DNA of 6,011 nucleotides from Gammaproteobacteria bacterium (GTDB lineage Bacteria > Pseudomonadota > Gammaproteobacteria > SMWH01), in the NCBI GenBank assembly GCA_004357005.1, contig SMWH01000073.1, forward strand, positions 1 to 6,011, in the 5' to 3' direction. The notes below the pieces were generated by a model. The model made no database searches. It saw nothing but the letters and a program-made list of their open reading frames with translations, and was not told where the DNA came from. This document shows positions 5,873-6,011 of the stretch, in pieces (position 1 is the stretch's first letter; each line of letters opens with the position of its first letter). A program made the translations under genes and the position numbers.

Positions 5873-6011
5873 CGGTGAAACTTGACCCCCGCGGGATGGT
5901 TGGAACCGTGGATCTGTGAATGGCACTGCTGGCAACCGCGGTTCATGATCCGCTCGTCCGGGAACGCACCGCTGCCCAGGTTGCCGCGGGTGGTCAGACC
6001 CAGGTTGTGAA
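5869..6011 (-). CDS. C-terminal end of MtrA/DmsE-family multiheme c-type cytochrome
   Basis: The last 46 codons of a gene entering from the right edge, read on the minus strand and ending with TGA at 5869-5871. The visible residues include RGCQQCHSQIHGSNHPAG, which holds one CXXCH haem-binding site (CQQCH) and the QIHGSNHP motif typical of the last haem of MtrA/DmsE-type decaheme cytochromes, then VKFHR. Such proteins are periplasmic electron carriers inserted into an MtrB-type barrel. The stop overlaps the start of the barrel gene (ATGA), a strong sign of one operon and translational coupling. The total haem number and the N-terminus are outside the window, so decaheme is inferred from the family and from the partner gene. 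Confidence 0.9.
   Translation of the reverse strand, partial: HNLGLTTRGNLGSGAFPDERIMNRGCQQCHSQIHGSNHPAGVKFHR

Noticed and set aside
4730..5878. 382-codon open frame on the plus strand, antisense to the MtrB-like gene
   Set aside because: It mirrors the barrel gene, has no recognisable motif and no supporting start signal, so it is treated as a GC-driven shadow.
5873..5935. Upstream TTG start adding 21 residues to the MtrB-like protein
   Set aside because: The added residues are not signal-like and lie inside the cytochrome gene. The ATGA overlap and immediate signal peptide favour ATG 5872.

Overview
The window looks like chromosomal DNA of a GC-rich gammaproteobacterium with extracellular electron-transfer capacity. 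The grounds are a MtrA/MtrB-type cytochrome and porin pair, a periplasmic FKBP of the FkpA/Mip type, a possible IPTL-CTERM-like sorting tail, and REP-like intergenic palindromes of the 'TAGGAGCGGC...GCCGCGA' kind. The species cannot be named from the sequence alone.

Layout, left to right. (a) 1-690, plus strand: a PhzF-family epimerase/isomerase-like protein whose N-terminus lies outside the window. (b) 747-1084, minus strand: a small reading frame with a hydrophobic N-terminus. An IPTL-CTERM-like C-terminal segment lies in a different frame and is followed by a good intrinsic terminator. It is best read as a small exported protein gene broken by a frameshift or an assembly indel. (c) 1233-2270, plus strand: an aldo/keto reductase with a Tat-type signal peptide and an intact D-Y-K-H tetrad. 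(d) 2276-2479: a repeat-rich convergent intergenic region with three REP-like hairpins (two direct, one inverted), a perfectly symmetric bidirectional terminator and a short 13-bp palindrome. (e) 2490-3230, minus strand: an exported FKBP-type peptidyl-prolyl isomerase with its own extended -10 promoter. (f) 3299-3349: a long inverted repeat between the FKBP gene and the next gene upstream. (g) 3353-5872, minus strand: an MtrB/PioB-family outer-membrane beta-barrel. (h) 5869-6011, minus strand: the last 46 codons of an MtrA/DmsE-family multiheme cytochrome, overlapping the barrel gene by ATGA.

How the parts fit. The cytochrome and barrel genes are translationally coupled and should form a trans-outer-membrane electron conduit, in which a multiheme cytochrome is threaded through the barrel. 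The periplasmic FKBP is transcribed in the same direction just downstream and could help fold the very large barrel, but it has its own promoter and a hairpin separates it from the porin gene, so that link is an inference. The rest (PhzF-like protein, Tat-exported reductase, small sorted protein) shows no clear functional link to the conduit. I see no CRISPR array, tRNA, rRNA or complete insertion sequence. Nothing here amounts to a clearly new system. The points most worth a second look are the broken sorting-signal gene, the cysteine-free MtrB homologue, and the palindromes on both sides of the FKBP gene.
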